A DNA stretch of 64,000 nucleotides from Sophora flavescens (taxonomy: Eukaryota; Streptophyta; Magnoliopsida; Fabales; Fabaceae): positions 141,157,104-141,221,103 of the forward strand of contig CM061062.1 in NCBI GenBank assembly GCA_030762895.1, written 5' to 3'. The position numbers were made by a program, and so were the translations under genes. The notes under the pieces are model-generated. The model searched no databases, had not been told where the DNA came from, and was given only the letters and a program-made list of their open reading frames with translations. Shown here piece by piece: positions 23,083 to 34,789 of the stretch. Each line of letters starts with the position of its first letter. Positions within the stretch are counted from its first letter, which is position 1.

Positions 23083-23681
23083 GAGAGTGAGGGAGAGTGA
23101 CACGGTTTTGGAGAGGAAGAAGAGAAGAAATAAGAAGAAAGAAGGTGGGTTGCTTGTAAAGAGGATAAGGAGTTAAGGTGATGTGATGTGATTGGAGAGA
23201 GAAATATGAAAAAGTGAGATTTTGAAATAAAGTCAAGATTCACTTTTTGAGGTGTGTCATAGCTTTCACATCAAGTCACTCCATGTCACTTCATCCTCTT
23301 GATGCTCTGCTCCATTGCGTATCGGATGACTTCCTCGATCGTATTTCCCGACGATTTCACCCGGGAAATCCCTAAGATTTGGCCCCGAACAAGATTTTTC
23401 GAAAAACTCCAAACCCACACAAAACATCATAAAAACACTAACCATATCGTTCACGAAATAAAATTTTGTCTCTGGCTCAGTAAACTTGTACTGGCAGTGA
23501 GAACCCAGACCGATTTTCGTTTGAATTTTCGATCGAAAATTTTACTGTGACTTCATGTGGTAAAACAACATTAGAAAATGATTTTATTTTAAATAAAATC
23601 ATCCTCTAGATTTTATAAAAAATAAACACATTAAAGCATGTATTTACTGATAAAGAAGCATACGAAAAACAAGGTGTTACA

Positions 23682-24724
23682 GTTTCATTATCATAATAGC
23701 CAGCATTCACATCTAGAACTTCTCTAGTGCTCTCTTTCTTCATCTTGTCAACTCTTGGGGAACATGGATGTGGAGGAAGTTCCATATAATGTGTGTTTTT
23801 CCTGGTGGTACTTCTCTTTTGCTTTATCTGAATTGGAAGGATCACCCCATTAGAGATGACAAAAAGTATTTCTGCTTAAGTAGAATTAATGTTCTTCTCT
23901 AAAAAGGAGGCAGAAGGGATTTTTATTTTTGTCTAGTATTGTTGGAGAATAGAAACGAAATAGGATCTAAGACGGGGACTATGATTTTAAAAGAAATGTA
24001 ATCATTGACAATTTGGAAATTGTAGAAAAGGATGTAGACTGCAAATTCATTAAAAGTATTTCTTGATTATATGTTTGTGACTGCAACCACAATCTAACTA
24101 TGCTGAATTTAAGTAATAATATTTGGAGTCTTTATCTATAAAATGGACAGTCAGCCAGCAAGACTTGTTCTATAACATATACACCTTGTGGGTTCTCATT
24201 CCAGTCACTGATGAAGCTTTTGTTATTTTCACCCATCATATATTTATGCATATTTTTAAGGTTGAGGAACATTGTCTCTTCTATAACATAAACATTCACA
24301 ATTATTGTGTAATAAAATAATCATTTAGATATGTTAAGCACTATCAAGTAAATATTTCATGAATAGGTTATGTGCAATGATCTTTCATCATAGTTTATTC
24401 CCTATACATCTATTGATGATTTCTTAATGACATGTTTAATAGAAATAATACTTATTTGAAAAAAATCATAAACACACTACAGACCCAAGTGCAATATTCA
24501 TTTTTGGGTTTATCACCTTATGACTAGAATTATACTAAATATGTTGCATTATAAAAAACATGGATCAATCAATAAGAAGCCCTTGTATGTCAAGTTTGAG
24601 GTTCAAGTATATATACAATAATTTGTTAATAATATATAATCTATTTTAGAAAGAAATATCACAATAGTTCTTATCTCTATTTTAAGAGATGATAATAAAG
24701 ATCACACTATTATAGAAAAAAAAA

Positions 24725-24795
<71 letters not shown>

Positions 24796-25419
24796 CATAA
24801 TCTATTAAAGCAATAGTCAAATTAGAGTTCCTAGATAAAGATAAATTTTTAAAAAAAATGAAAAAACTAAGCTGATGAAATGAAAGAACATTGCACCTAC
24901 CAGTCAAATTTAACATATTCAGCAAGCACTCAAGGGTTAGTGGTGCAAAAATGTTACAGTTATATATTATGTCTTCATTAAGTATTTTATTCATGTTTTC
25001 AAAATCTATACAAGGTAATGAACATAGCAAGGACCTACTCTCCAATAAACATGTTAAGGACCAAATCTCATAAAACTCAAAAGGTTGAGAAGAAAGACAA
25101 CTAGAGGTTGCTGCCTTGATGAGCAAACTTTAGCAAGGAATACATTTGAAGAAATTGTTTTTCAATTCGGGAAAGCAACTCTTGAGGTGGACTGTTGCTA
25201 ATATTTTATGATGACTTCTTTCACCGATGGAAATTTGAAATTCTCAAAACTCGACTTATTGCAAGTGAAATTGAATATACTTGTAATTTTTTCATTAACA
25301 AATGTTTATCAATAAATCGGAGAAAATGACGATGAGATTCAAAGACTTTGTTATAAATTTAAACATTAAACAAAATGATCAATGCTACATCTTACTTTAA
25401 ATATTTTCATCATTTCGAG
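23682..25419. repeat. Block B2 segment, AT-rich, unassigned
   Basis: Collinear with 47,760-49,490 in B3. No gene recognised. A minus-strand ORF (23,606-23,845; B3 47,724-47,918) keeps an identical core, MELPPHPCSPRVDKMKKEST, in both copies. A second open stretch (minus 24,710-25,126; B3 48,917-49,198) keeps IDFENMNKILNEDIIYNCNI. Either may be a decayed exon, but I assign no family. An (AT)n tract is at 24,727-24,793. Confidence 0.7.
24727..24793. repeat. (AT)n microsatellite
   Basis: About 33 AT units, conserved in position at 48,801-48,862. Confidence 0.97.
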
Positions 25420-28065
25420 TGTTAATCGACTTAACACACAGGCATAACTTTAATTGGAACATTTGGCTTGTTGTGTATGGCTCATATTTGTTATAAGTTG
25501 GCCTGTCGCTGGAGCGGAGGGGAGCGGAGTGCACCGATTGGCTGAACCTTGTTAACAAATTCTCTTGTTCTTGTGTTTGTTTACTATTCTCATTTTCTAT
25601 ATTCGATTGCTTGTTACCAACAATTGGTATCAGATGGCTCTTAACCCTGGTGCGAAATTCTAGGTGGGGAAGTTCGATGGAACTGTCAATTTCTGATTAT
25701 GGCAGTGGAAGGTTAAGGACGTGTTGACTTAACAAGGTCTGTCAAAGGAGCTGCGCGAGAGTAAAATAGATGACATGAATAAATTGGATTTGGATGAGTT
25801 GGAGGAGAAGGCTGCCGGAACCATACGTCTCTGTCTGCCAGACGAGGTGATGTACATGTCATGGATTTAACGTCTCCGACTGAGGTATGGCAGAAATTGG
25901 AGGCGCTGTACATGTCCAAGTCTCTGACGAACAAGTTGTATTCGAAACAGAGACTCTATGACCTGAAGATGCAGGAGGGTTCTGATTTGCAACAGCATGT
26001 CAATGCTTTCAATGGCATAATCAATGATTTAAAGAAGTTTGATGTGATGGTAGATGATGAAGATAAGGCAATAATTCTGTTGTGCTCTTTGCCTAATTCT
26101 TACGAACACTTGGTGACTACTCTTACCTATGGAAAAGACACTATCAAACTGGACGATATTACTGCTGCACTTATGTATCACTGTTAAAGGAAACATCATG
26201 CAGGGGAAGGGTCCCAGGGCGAAGGTCTGTATGTCAAGGGGGGTCAAGAACGTGGGAGGAAACAAGGCGGATCAGGTTCTGCCAAGGGAAAATGGTTGAA
26301 ATCCAAGGGCAGAAAAATGGCACAGTGCTTTAAGCACAAACAGATCGGGCATTATAAAAAGGATTGTCCCAATAAGAAGGAGGGAAAGGATGGTAGTTTT
26401 GCGAACCTGGTCTTGACATATGATTCTGATGACTACAGTGAAGGAGACTTACTCTCCGTCTCTACGAGTCAATTCACAGATGAATGGATACTTGACTCAG
26501 GTTGCTCCTATCACATGACGCCGAATAGGGAATGGTTCACCACTTACAGGTCATGCAATTTTGGTTTTGTTTATTTGGGAGATAATAAAGCTTGTGCTAT
26601 TGTAGGCATGGGAGAAATCAGAATTGTAATGGATGATGGTGTTGTGAAAACATTGTGTGAGGTTAGGCACATACTTGATCTGAAAAAGAACTTGATCTCC
26701 TTGGGGACTTTACAGGTCAATGGATTCATTTATAGAGCTGATGTAGACAGTGATACTCTAAGAGTATGCAAGGGTGCTTTGTCTGTGAAAAAAGGAAAAA
26801 GGACTGCAGGGAACACTTACAAGCTATTAGGGAGTACAGTTGTAAGTGGAGTTGCTGAAGTTGCTTATGTAGAATCCAATGATGATGCCACCAAAATATG
26901 GCACATGCGTTTGGGTCATGTCAGTGTGCATGGTATGACAGACTCGAGTATTGTGTGCTTGGGAAACAGACTCGAGTTAGTTTTAAAGCTGCAAAATACA
27001 GAACCCAGGGCATCTTGGACTATGTTCATTCTGATGTATGGTGGCCCACTTAGGAACCATCTCTAGGCGGTTCCTGGTATTAAGTGACTTTCACTGATGA
27101 TTTTTTGCGCAAGGTCTGGGTGTATTTTCTGAAACAGAAATCAGAAGTCTTTGCCAAGTTCAAGGTTTGGAAGGCAGAGGTAGAGAATCAGATGGGCCGG
27201 AGAATCAAGTACCTGAGATCAGATAATGGTACACAGTACACAGATTCAAAATTTCAGAAATTATGTGAAGAACACGGTATTCATAGGCATTTTTTAGTTC
27301 GTAAAAATCCATAGCAGAATAGGGTTGCAGAGAGGATGAACAGGTCTCTTACTGAGAGGGCAAGATGTCTGAGATTGAATGCTGGTCTTTCAAAGGGTTT
27401 CTGGGCAGATGCAATCAGTATGGCATGCTATGTCATCAATAGATCACCACAAATTTTTGGTTGTCCTGCTTATGTGCATATATCCAGAAATGAAAGATCT
27501 AAACTTGATATCAAGTCGAAAAAGGGTATTTTCGTAGGTTATGCCAAAGGTGTGAAAGGGTTCAAGTTTTGGGATCCAGCTTCAAGGAAGATGGTGATTA
27601 CCAGAGATGCAGTATTTGATGACCAGTTTATGCTGAAGCAGTCAGTTTCGACAGATGTGCCCGAGCCAGATGGAGATACTTTGGGATCCAAGGTGGTTCA
27701 TGTGGAAGTTGAACAGGTCTCGGTGAAGAAAGGCAAGGAACCGTGTTCTAATCCAAGAACAGAACTTGAATCTCAAGCTGAGAGTTCAGGTGTGCAGAAG
27801 TATACTCTTGTCAGAGATCAAGAACACCGTGTTATCAAACCACCAGAGAGATATGGGTTTGAAGATTTGGTCTCTGTTGCACTACATATCAGTTCAGGAG
27901 ATCCGTCTAACTTTCAAGAGGCTATAAACAACCAGGAGAAAGACAGATGGATGGGTGCCATGATGGAGGATATGGAATCTCTGCATAAGAATCAGACATG
28001 GGAGCTAATTCCGTTGCCTCCGAACAAACGTGCTATTGGGTGTAAGTGGGTGTACAAGGGGAAAA
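25420..28065 (+). mobile_element. Truncated Ty1/Copia element in B2
   Basis: Putative 5' LTR 25,420-25,622 (TGTTAATCGACTTAACA ... TTACCAACA, ~203 bp), then ATTGGTATCAGA, the initiator-tRNA-Met primer site used by most plant Copia elements, then a gag-pol reading frame. The element stops inside the first residues of reverse transcriptase. No RNase H, polypurine tract or 3' LTR is present. The B3 copy (49,491-52,065) ends at the same base, so truncation predates duplication. The 5' LTR start is tentative. Confidence 0.75.
25635..28065 (+). pseudogene. Copia gag-pol pseudogene (B2)
   Basis: Fragments in order: Gag (UBN2-type, containing LWQWKVKDVLT... and EVWQKLEALYMSKSLTNKLY) with several stops and a frameshift near 25,855; a zinc knuckle CFKHKQIGHYKKDC in which the second cysteine is His; aspartic protease WILDSGCSYHMT (~26,485); the pre-integrase MRLGHVSVHGM; integrase core with FTDDF, LRSDNGTQY and NRVAERMNRSL, broken by stops at about 27,066 and 27,314; then IFGCPAYVH...GYAKGVKGF. 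About 20 expected residues are missing between CYVINRSP and IFGCPAYV in both copies. The frame ends at GCKWVYKGK, where the RVT_2 domain should begin. It cannot encode an active polyprotein. Confidence 0.85.
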
Positions 28066-28584
28066 TTTATTTTCAAACTTGATTCCATTGTCCCAAGTAC
28101 ATCAACAACTAATGTAACCACCATCATTTACTGATTTAAATAAATTGCTCTATCACAAATGATATAATGGAAGCACCCAAATCTAGCAGTTTCAAAGAAT
28201 CAAATCTATAAGATGACAAATTTCAGCATTAGGACGCTATTATTTAGACGCAAAATATCAAGCTGGTATTTGAATTGAGAATAGATTCACCTACTTCCAT
28301 TTCATCATTGAAACGATGAGTCAGGGTCTACTTTGCTTTTGATCAAGCTCGCATCAGTATACAATACTTCCTCCCCCTTCACCAATTAAAAATTGGCTTG
28401 AGTTGAATCCCAATCTAACATAAAAGATTAATGAATTGGAAGAAAAAAACAAAAATTTCTCAGTCACTGCCTCACAACCAGATAAACTCCACTAAAATTT
28501 TTGTTTTGACACCTCCATATAGATTCAATCCAAGCTCTTCCAACCGAGTCTTGTAAAAAATAGATTCTTTTTTTTACAGAAAGC

Positions 28585-29980
28585 CGATGAGTGTGATTTC
28601 ACCTCATAATTCTAAGACATTTTGCATGCATTCTCATATAGTTTAGGCTTATTTTATTTGATTATTTGTTAGTTTTTACTTTGGAACGAGTAAGGTGGTT
28701 TTGTGGTGCTTGTGTCCAGGAATCGAAGACTAAATTGCTCAGGATCAGTTGTGTTGAAGCTGGCATGAAGATGGAGCTTGGAAGGCAAGAAAATGAGGCA
28801 AACAGAGCTGATCACAGCCTAGCCGTGATGCCCATCACGACCATGATCAAGTGAAGCTGAAAAGGAAGAATGGAAAAGTCAGAATCTGTCACGGCTAGGC
28901 CGTGATGCCCATCACGGCCATGACATGTCAACTGAGCCAGACCCTTTCAAGGCAGAATCTGTCACAGCCAGGCCGTGATGGTGGTCACGACCGTGACAAA
29001 CCACTCAGTGAAGCAACGTTCAAGGCAGAAGCTGTCACGGCCAGGCCGTGATGGCCATCACGGCCGTGACGCGCAATCTACGAATCTTCAACAACTGATT
29101 TGATCTGGTTTTTGTGTTGGTTTGGGATTCAAGTTACCCTAGATTATAAATAGCCCTCTAGGACTTGAATCTGGGTACTTTTTGGGACAACTTACCTTAG
29201 AAAAATTCAGGAATTCTCTTCTTCTTCTTCTCTTCTCTTAGGTTTTTTCTCTTTATGTAATTTTCAATCAAGCTTGCTACAATCAGGGCAATGCTTGAGT
29301 AGTAGTTTTGTTTCTAGGAATTGGGGCTATGCCCAAGACTTGTTTATGGTGATGAATTGATTTTCGATTTCTTATTAATTCCGATTTTGTTTTCGATTTG
29401 ATCCCTATTGTTTTAATTACTCGTAAATTCGGTGGCCACTTATTTGCGTGTCGTAGATACACTAAGGACGAACCTAGAGGTGAACTTAGGTATCGGATCT
29501 ATAGGAATCAAACTTGGGGCTTAAATCCTGAGAGTTAGAAGCGGTCCTTCGAGGATTCACGAATTGTCACAAGACTAAAAGGGTCCGATCTAAATTCTAT
29601 TGCCACGAGAGTAGGGATTGGTTTAATTGGGCGCAGTTTTTGTAACCCGAGAGGGAGCATTAACTAAATTAGGATAAATTCGCCTTCAAAGCAAATTTTA
29701 GTAATTAACAAGGAGAGTAGTCGATTTAGTAACATAAACAGTTTTGTGGTATCCCAATTCCTTGGAATCCCTTTTGAATTTGAAAATCCCCAATTTGAAT
29801 TGCTTTCCTGTTTTGTTTAATTGCGATATTAAATTTGATTGTTACTTGATCCCGATTTCAAAAACCAAATCTTATTTCAGTTCAGTGAAATCAACTTAAT
29901 AACTAATTATCATTTAAGATCACGGTCTGTGGTTTAATCTCTTTTTTTTATTACTTGACGACGGATCCGGTACACTTGCC
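28585..29980 (+). mobile_element. Athila-like solo LTR in the CLSY minus arm
   Basis: About 1.4 kb, ending GGTACACTTGCC, the same terminal motif as the Athila-type LTRs at 13,463 and 17,565. B3 lacks it (site near 52,590-52,612), though ~30 bp of target are missing in B2, so ends are ±10 bp and no target duplication can be shown. TATAAATAG at 29,145-29,153 is preceded by four CACGGC palindrome pairs (28,806-29,078). No internal sequence is present. Confidence 0.72.
28806..29078 (+). promoter_or_regulatory. CACGGC palindrome array upstream of LTR TATA box
   Basis: Four repeats of the type TCACGGCTAGGCCGTGATG with a second half (C)ATCACGGCCATGAC, spaced about 75 bp. The array ends ~65 bp before TATAAATAG at 29,145. 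Confidence 0.7.
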
Positions 29981-32455
29981 AAGTGAATTTATGATCAAAC
30001 TTCCATATGTTTTGAGAACATTCAATGTGTTGTGTGGAAGTGCTTTAAATAAATTTTATGGCTTCAAAGTCATCATACTTCTCTCAACCCTAGAAGTTTT
30101 TTTTAAAAGTGTGTCGCTTCCTTTGTAAAAATGAAAAAAATAGACCCATCAAAGATTTTAACTCATTTGTTTTTTCACGGTTCGATTTCCTGTTGTATTA
30201 CCAGAGAAATTTGTTCTCAAATCAAACAGTTAGATGCTTTATTTTCCTGCATAATTGTACTTTCCGATTTTTTTTTTTGAGTTTTTGTGGTATTCTAGTC
30301 AGGAAAAGTGGGTTTGGCTAAGCACAGTGTATTGTAGAGTTTCAGAAAAGTATTTTGGAAAGGAGTTCTTGAAAGGTAATTTCGCTTGTGTTTTTTAATT
30401 TCTGACGGAACCATCCAATTAAGACTAGATGATTTCGAGGGGTGTCGCTTTCATCAAAAAGTAACAAATCAGGACACCCAGAACCTTCCCCGTTACTCTA
30501 CTTTCACCGTCTTTCTTCTTAATACTTGGATATATCTTCTCTTTTTTCATGTCCTTTTTTCTCTTCCTAGTTTTAGCATCAACTTTTGATTCGTTCCTCG
30601 CAATTTTCTAGTATAGATGGTAGCTAATTCCAAAAATTGTCTCCTCTTTGAAACATGAATATAACTTCACCATATCCATGACATTCTTATTCTATTGTGG
30701 ATTTCTAGACCAATCAACTTTGTTAGAGGCACCAAAATGTTATTTTTCTTGATAATTCGAGATTCTTCATGTTGTGGAATGGAATTCATATGTTCAATTT
30801 CATGTACTCATCTTCCCAAGTAAACAATAAGTTAGCAGGAGCAGTAATAGTGGGTCGACATTTTGGAAATAAGTCCAACTACGTCTAGACAAACACAATG
30901 GTTAACCTTGTCTTTCCTGCTCCATGAGCATGAGAAATAGTGCATCCGCCTGCACTACAAGGATTTGCTGTCTTCAACTTTTGAAAGTCAATGATTCCTG
31001 CAAAATTTTCCGAAATAAACTCAAAACATTCTTGTTGATGGGGATAACCTCTTTCTTCGATATAAGGAATTAGGTCCCAAATAGTGCATTCTTTGTGAAA
31101 CCAAACATCCTCATCAACCAAATTTTTTTTTAAAGCTTTTTTGACAAACTTGGAGGGAACCATTGACCTTTAAAAGTTGAAGATTGTTGATCCTTGTAGT
31201 GTAGGTACATACATTATTTCTCATACTCCTGGAACATGAAAGACAAGGTTAATCATTGTGTTTCTTCGGACATATTTTTAAGTATTTCCAAAATGTCGAC
31301 CCATTATTTTTGCTCTTGCTAACTTACTGCTTACTTACGAAGATTAGTACACAATATGGAACATTGGTATTCCATTCCATGACCTGAAAAATCTTGAATT
31401 ATCTGAAAAAAGAACATGTTGTTACCTCTAACAAAGTTTATTGGTCTAGAAATCCACAACAGAATAAGAATGCCATAGGTATGGTGAAGTTATATTCGTG
31501 GTTCAAATAGAAGAGAATTTTAGGAATTAGCCATCATTTGTACGAGAAACTTGCAGGCAAAGAGTCCAAAGTTGATGCGAAAACTAGGAAGTGAAATGGG
31601 AACATGAAAAAAGAGAAGAAATATGCAATATGAAGAAGTAAGACACTGGAAGTAGAGTAACGGAGAAGGCTCTGCGTGACATTCCTAATTTGATAGTTCT
31701 TGATGAAGGCCATATACCTCAAAATCAGCATAGTCTTGATTGAAAGGTTCCGTCAGAAATTCAAACTCAAGAGAGAAGTATCCTTTCAAGAACTCCTTTC
31801 CAGGATACTTTCTCGGAACTCTAGAATACATGTTGCTTAACCAAATGAACTTTTCCTAACAAAATACCACAAAACTAAAAAACTTTTGACAAAGTAGACT
31901 ATTGAAGGAAAAGAAAGCATCTAAAGGTTTGAACTGAGAACCAGCTTTTTCTAGCAATACAACTGGAAATCTCACTGTTGAAAAATAGACCAGTTAAAGT
32001 TGCTGATGGATCCATTTGTTCATCTTTACAATGGTAGCACTCTTAAAAAAATAACTTACTGGTTTGAGGGAAGGTATGCTAAAGTTGAAGGCAGCCAATT
32101 TACACAAAGTACTTCTACACAACTTTGTATCTTCTCAATATATATTGAAGTGTATCATAAGTTGACTTCGGTATCTATCCATTTCCCCCCGCTGCTCTCT
32201 ATCCAAAAAATAAAAAGAATCTGCCTTTGACAGAGCTCAGTTGGAAGACCTTGGACTGAATCCATACAGAGGCTTCAAAACATGATTTTTGGCGGAGTTC
32301 GTCTGGTTGTGTGAGGCATTGAATGAAAAAGTTCTGGATTTTATCCAATTCATCGTGTAACATCCCTGGCCGCTCTATGGATTGACGACTGTCCCCACAG
32401 ACCAACACGGGTCTTTTCAGTGTGCTTTGTCCTCACTCACATGCTTCCCGGGAAA

Positions 32456-32510
32456 ACTTCCCAGGAGGTCACCCATCCCAGAATTGCTCCAAGTCTAGCA
32501 CGCTTAACTG
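32456..32510 (-). promoter_or_regulatory. 5S rRNA-like Pol III promoter in Cassandra 3' LTR
   Basis: On the minus strand: CAGTTAAGCGTGCTAGACTTGGAGC (A-box region, 32,486-32,510), then GGATGGGTGACCTCCTGGGA at 32,459-32,478 (C-box region). Both match the internal control region of 5S rRNA genes. It is a retrotransposon-borne copy, not a 5S gene. Confidence 0.85.
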
Positions 32511-32933
32511 TGGAGTTCTTAAGTGATGGGCTCCCAAAAAGAAGATGCATCTTGTTAGTATAGGTAGTACCAATCAATTCATATAAGCCTTCCTCAACTG
32601 TATAGTCCCATACCTAGACAGTCTCAGGATCCCTCTCATTCGGGTGTGTTATCGGTTCATTCATGTGTCCCTCCGCCTAGAAGCCTGCCAGGAGTCGCTC
32701 CTTGTCCGTGCCTTCTTGCACCGACGACCACTCCCCGCCCTCGTCGGCACCCGGGTGTTACATGCCCACCAGCTTCTGCTTGGTTCGTCCCCCAACCACA
32801 CCGTACTGGGAGAGGTGCCGCTCTGATACCATTTGTAACATCCCTAGCTGCTCTATGGATTGACGACTTTCCCCACAGACCAACACGTGTATTTTCAGCG
32901 TGCTTTGTCCTCACTCACACGCTTCTCGGGAAA

Positions 32934-32988
32934 ACTTCCCAGGAGGTCACCCATCCCATAATTGCTCCAAGTCTAGCACGCTTAATTG
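32934..32988 (-). promoter_or_regulatory. 5S rRNA-like Pol III promoter in Cassandra 5' LTR
   Basis: Same organisation as in the other LTR: A-box region at 32,964-32,988 (AATTAAGCGTGCTAGAC) and C-box region at 32,934-32,956. Being in the 5' LTR, this copy would drive transcription leftwards through the element and into the CLSY plus arm as antisense (inference). Confidence 0.85.
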
Positions 32989-33523
32989 TGGAGTTCTTAA
33001 GTGATGGGCTCCCGAAAAGAAGATGCATCTTGTTAGTATAGGTAGTACCAATCAATTCATATAAGTCTTCCTCAACTGTATAGTCCCATACCTACACAGT
33101 CTCAGGATCCCTCTCATTCGGGTGTGTTATCGGTTCATTCTTGTGTCCCTCCGCCTAGAAGCCTACCAGGAGCCGCTCCTTGTTCGTGCCTTCTTGCACC
33201 GACGACCACTCCCTGCCCTCGTCGACACCCGGGTGTTACACATCGATAATTCATGATTGATTATAGGCCACCTCAAGTCAATTTTTAATTGATGAAAAGT
33301 GTAGCAGGATTTGGAAGAAAGCAACCTCTAAACCCAAAGTGATAAAGACTAAACATGAGTTCTTACAAGTTCTCAACTCGACTAGAGACTCATTTAAACA
33401 CACATATTTATGTGTAACCACACATTGTTTCGACAAGGAAACAATTCAAGTAAGGTCCAACCAGAGATCACAAAACAAAAACCTAACGGAACTATTTCCC
33501 AAGGTTCCCGAAAGACTCGACCA

Positions 33524-33535
33524 GCTCTGATACCA
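33524..33535 (-). promoter_or_regulatory. Primer binding site, initiator tRNA-Met type
   Basis: On the minus strand TGGTATCAGAGC, four bases (ATTG) after the LTR end. Typical of Tekay chromoviruses and of Copia elements, so it does not alone fix the family. Confidence 0.8.
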
Positions 33536-34789
33536 CAATTGTAACACCCCCTTGGGCATTACATGACTAACTTAATTTCATAATAACATATTAAAATAAA
33601 ATAATAATTGCTGGTTTGCTTTCAGAAAATAATTTTTATATAAGTACTTAAGTACATATCTATAACTTTTACAAAAATTCCGACAGAGTCTCCTCTCTAA
33701 TTTCAACATCCCAAGATAACAACACCTACTGAAATATTTATATTTTCATCCCATCCACAATAGAGGCTCTTCGAGCCATAAACATACATACGCATAACAG
33801 TAATACAATAAAAGACTCTCAGAGTCATAATACCTATAACTATGACTTTTTCCAAATAAAATTTACTCGATAAACTAAGCTGGTCGCACTAAAAGATATT
33901 CTTGGGGAAGACCCTATGGTTCTGACCATTATAACTAACATCAGACATCTTCAAGGATTGGGACTAATATCCCCGAGTGAAGCTGGGAACTTCTCTACAA
34001 CATTTGTACACTCAAACCCAAAATACTACAAAAGAAACCAAACAAAAATAATGCAAATGTGAGATATCGACATATGAGTTTTATCATAGCAGTCACATAC
34101 ATGACTCTCACACAATGACAAACAATATATCATAACCATAAACACAGGGATCCATTCCCGACAATCAAATGCATTTTGTAAAACATTTCATGTCACTTCA
34201 ATATTCAATATCTAGTTCACTATCTCCGGAGATCCTAACTTCCCTTTGTCGAGCATGATAGGATCGCGATAATGCCCATAACACAATTGTCTCGCACGTT
34301 TTGTGTCGGCCTCTCAATTTAGGTCCGATCTGGAATTATTCTGGGGTATTGCATCTCACCTAAATAATACAAAATAGTTCCTGATTGAGTACATTTCGAG
34401 TAGGGTAACCGATTTCCACGACAAGAGGTTGCAAAGCCCCAAGCATTTCGTGGAGTTCGAACCCGAATGTCCCTGAAGACCCAAAAACTAAAGAAGGCGT
34501 CTTTGGTCCATAACTATTCAGTTTGTCAGTTCACCCTTTGTGAAACTGTAGCTCGATACACAATGGCACGTCTGCCACAACGGCATATAAGCCTGACTAT
34601 GCATGTAAAACAAGGTGTTCTCGTTTCTAATTTTCTTTTTCGCATCGTTCTTTCCTCGTCAAGGCTTACGCTCTCGACTACTTTTAATCAAGTATTAAAT
34701 TAAACTTTAATACTCACATAGGATTTTATCAATAAAATACATGATTCACAATCTCCTTCACAACTGAACACTAGTCTGACGTCTCGGAA

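Larger units (their letters stand above)
19784..23681 (-). mobile_element. Tekay-like solo LTR L5
   Basis: A 3,898-bp solo LTR from TGTAACGCCC (19,784) to GGTGTTACA (23,681), inserted into block B2. B3 gives the empty site (ggattgagttttattatc at 47,749-47,766). The target duplication is GTTT, or AGTTT if the terminal A is shared. Minus orientation follows from the TATA box at 23,075-23,082. A donor GGAAG|GTAAGAGGGG starts an interval at 21,670, and an acceptor CTCTTACAG ends it at 20,257. A 39-bp minisatellite (20,494-20,720), a GTGGACTGTG-type array (20,970-21,050) and the longer tandem array (22,000-22,640) are inside the LTR. It has no coding sequence. Confidence 0.82.
28066..31128 (-). 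pseudogene. CLASSY-like SNF2 helicase pseudogene, minus arm (B2)
   Basis: On the minus strand, conceptual translation resembles CLASSY (CLSY3/4-type) SNF2-family proteins, which guide RNA polymerase IV in RNA-directed DNA methylation. Reading from 31,128 down: DEDVWFHKECTIWDLIPYIE and GYPHQQECFEFI; FQKLKTANPCSAGGC; a Walker A-type HGAGKTRLTIVF (about 30,906-30,935); the motif II region; LP-type sequence near 30,370; then, after an inserted LTR (28,585-29,980), helicase-C-like LEELGLNLYGGVK and VEFIWL between about 28,540 and 28,350. The first ~90 codons are open (30,885-31,163); the rest has many stops and frameshifts. It directly abuts the truncated Copia element and is head-to-head with a plus-strand copy of the same gene region. 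Recognition is from memory of the family; a search would confirm which CLSY clade. Confidence 0.72.
32356..33240 (-). mobile_element. Cassandra-type TRIM retrotransposon
   Basis: Two 407-bp LTRs (32,356-32,762 and 32,834-33,240), both TGTAACATCCC...GGGTGTTACA, separated by only 71 bp. The element is flanked by the exact 5-bp duplication CATCG (32,351-32,355 and 33,241-33,245); B3 has the empty site at 55,067-55,071. On the minus strand the 5' LTR is followed by AA and TGGTATCAGAGC (32,820-32,831), the initiator tRNA-Met primer site. Each LTR carries a 5S rRNA-like segment on the minus strand, the hallmark of Cassandra. It has no coding capacity; mobilisation would need proteins in trans. The LTRs differ at a modest number of sites, suggesting a fairly recent insertion after B2 and B3 separated. 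Confidence 0.92.
31129..33312 (+). pseudogene. CLASSY-like SNF2 helicase pseudogene, plus arm (B2)
   Basis: Plus-strand copy of the same helicase region, head-to-head with the minus arm. Landmarks: KLKIVDPCSVGTYIISHTPGT with a TGA stop inside the Walker A motif (about 31,230); a KLYSWFK-like region near 31,490; motif II DEGH at 31,702-31,713; a TPFQ-type motif near 31,800; helicase-C-like EDLGLNPY... around 32,240; and, beyond the Cassandra insertion, GHLKSIFN-type sequence at 33,265-33,290. Numerous stops and frameshifts make it non-coding. Relative to B3, about 95 bp at the arm's start (at the inverted-repeat centre) and about 150 bp near 33,290 are deleted. It is broken at 33,312 by the internal end of the L6 element. 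Confidence 0.7.

Noticed and set aside
32456..32988. Possible 5S rRNA genes
   Set aside because: Only the internal promoter part resembles 5S, it recurs once per LTR, and the element has TRIM structure with target duplication, so it is Cassandra.
32644..33041. ORFs of 60-131 codons in the Cassandra element
   Set aside because: They run across LTR and PBS sequence; Cassandra elements have no coding capacity.
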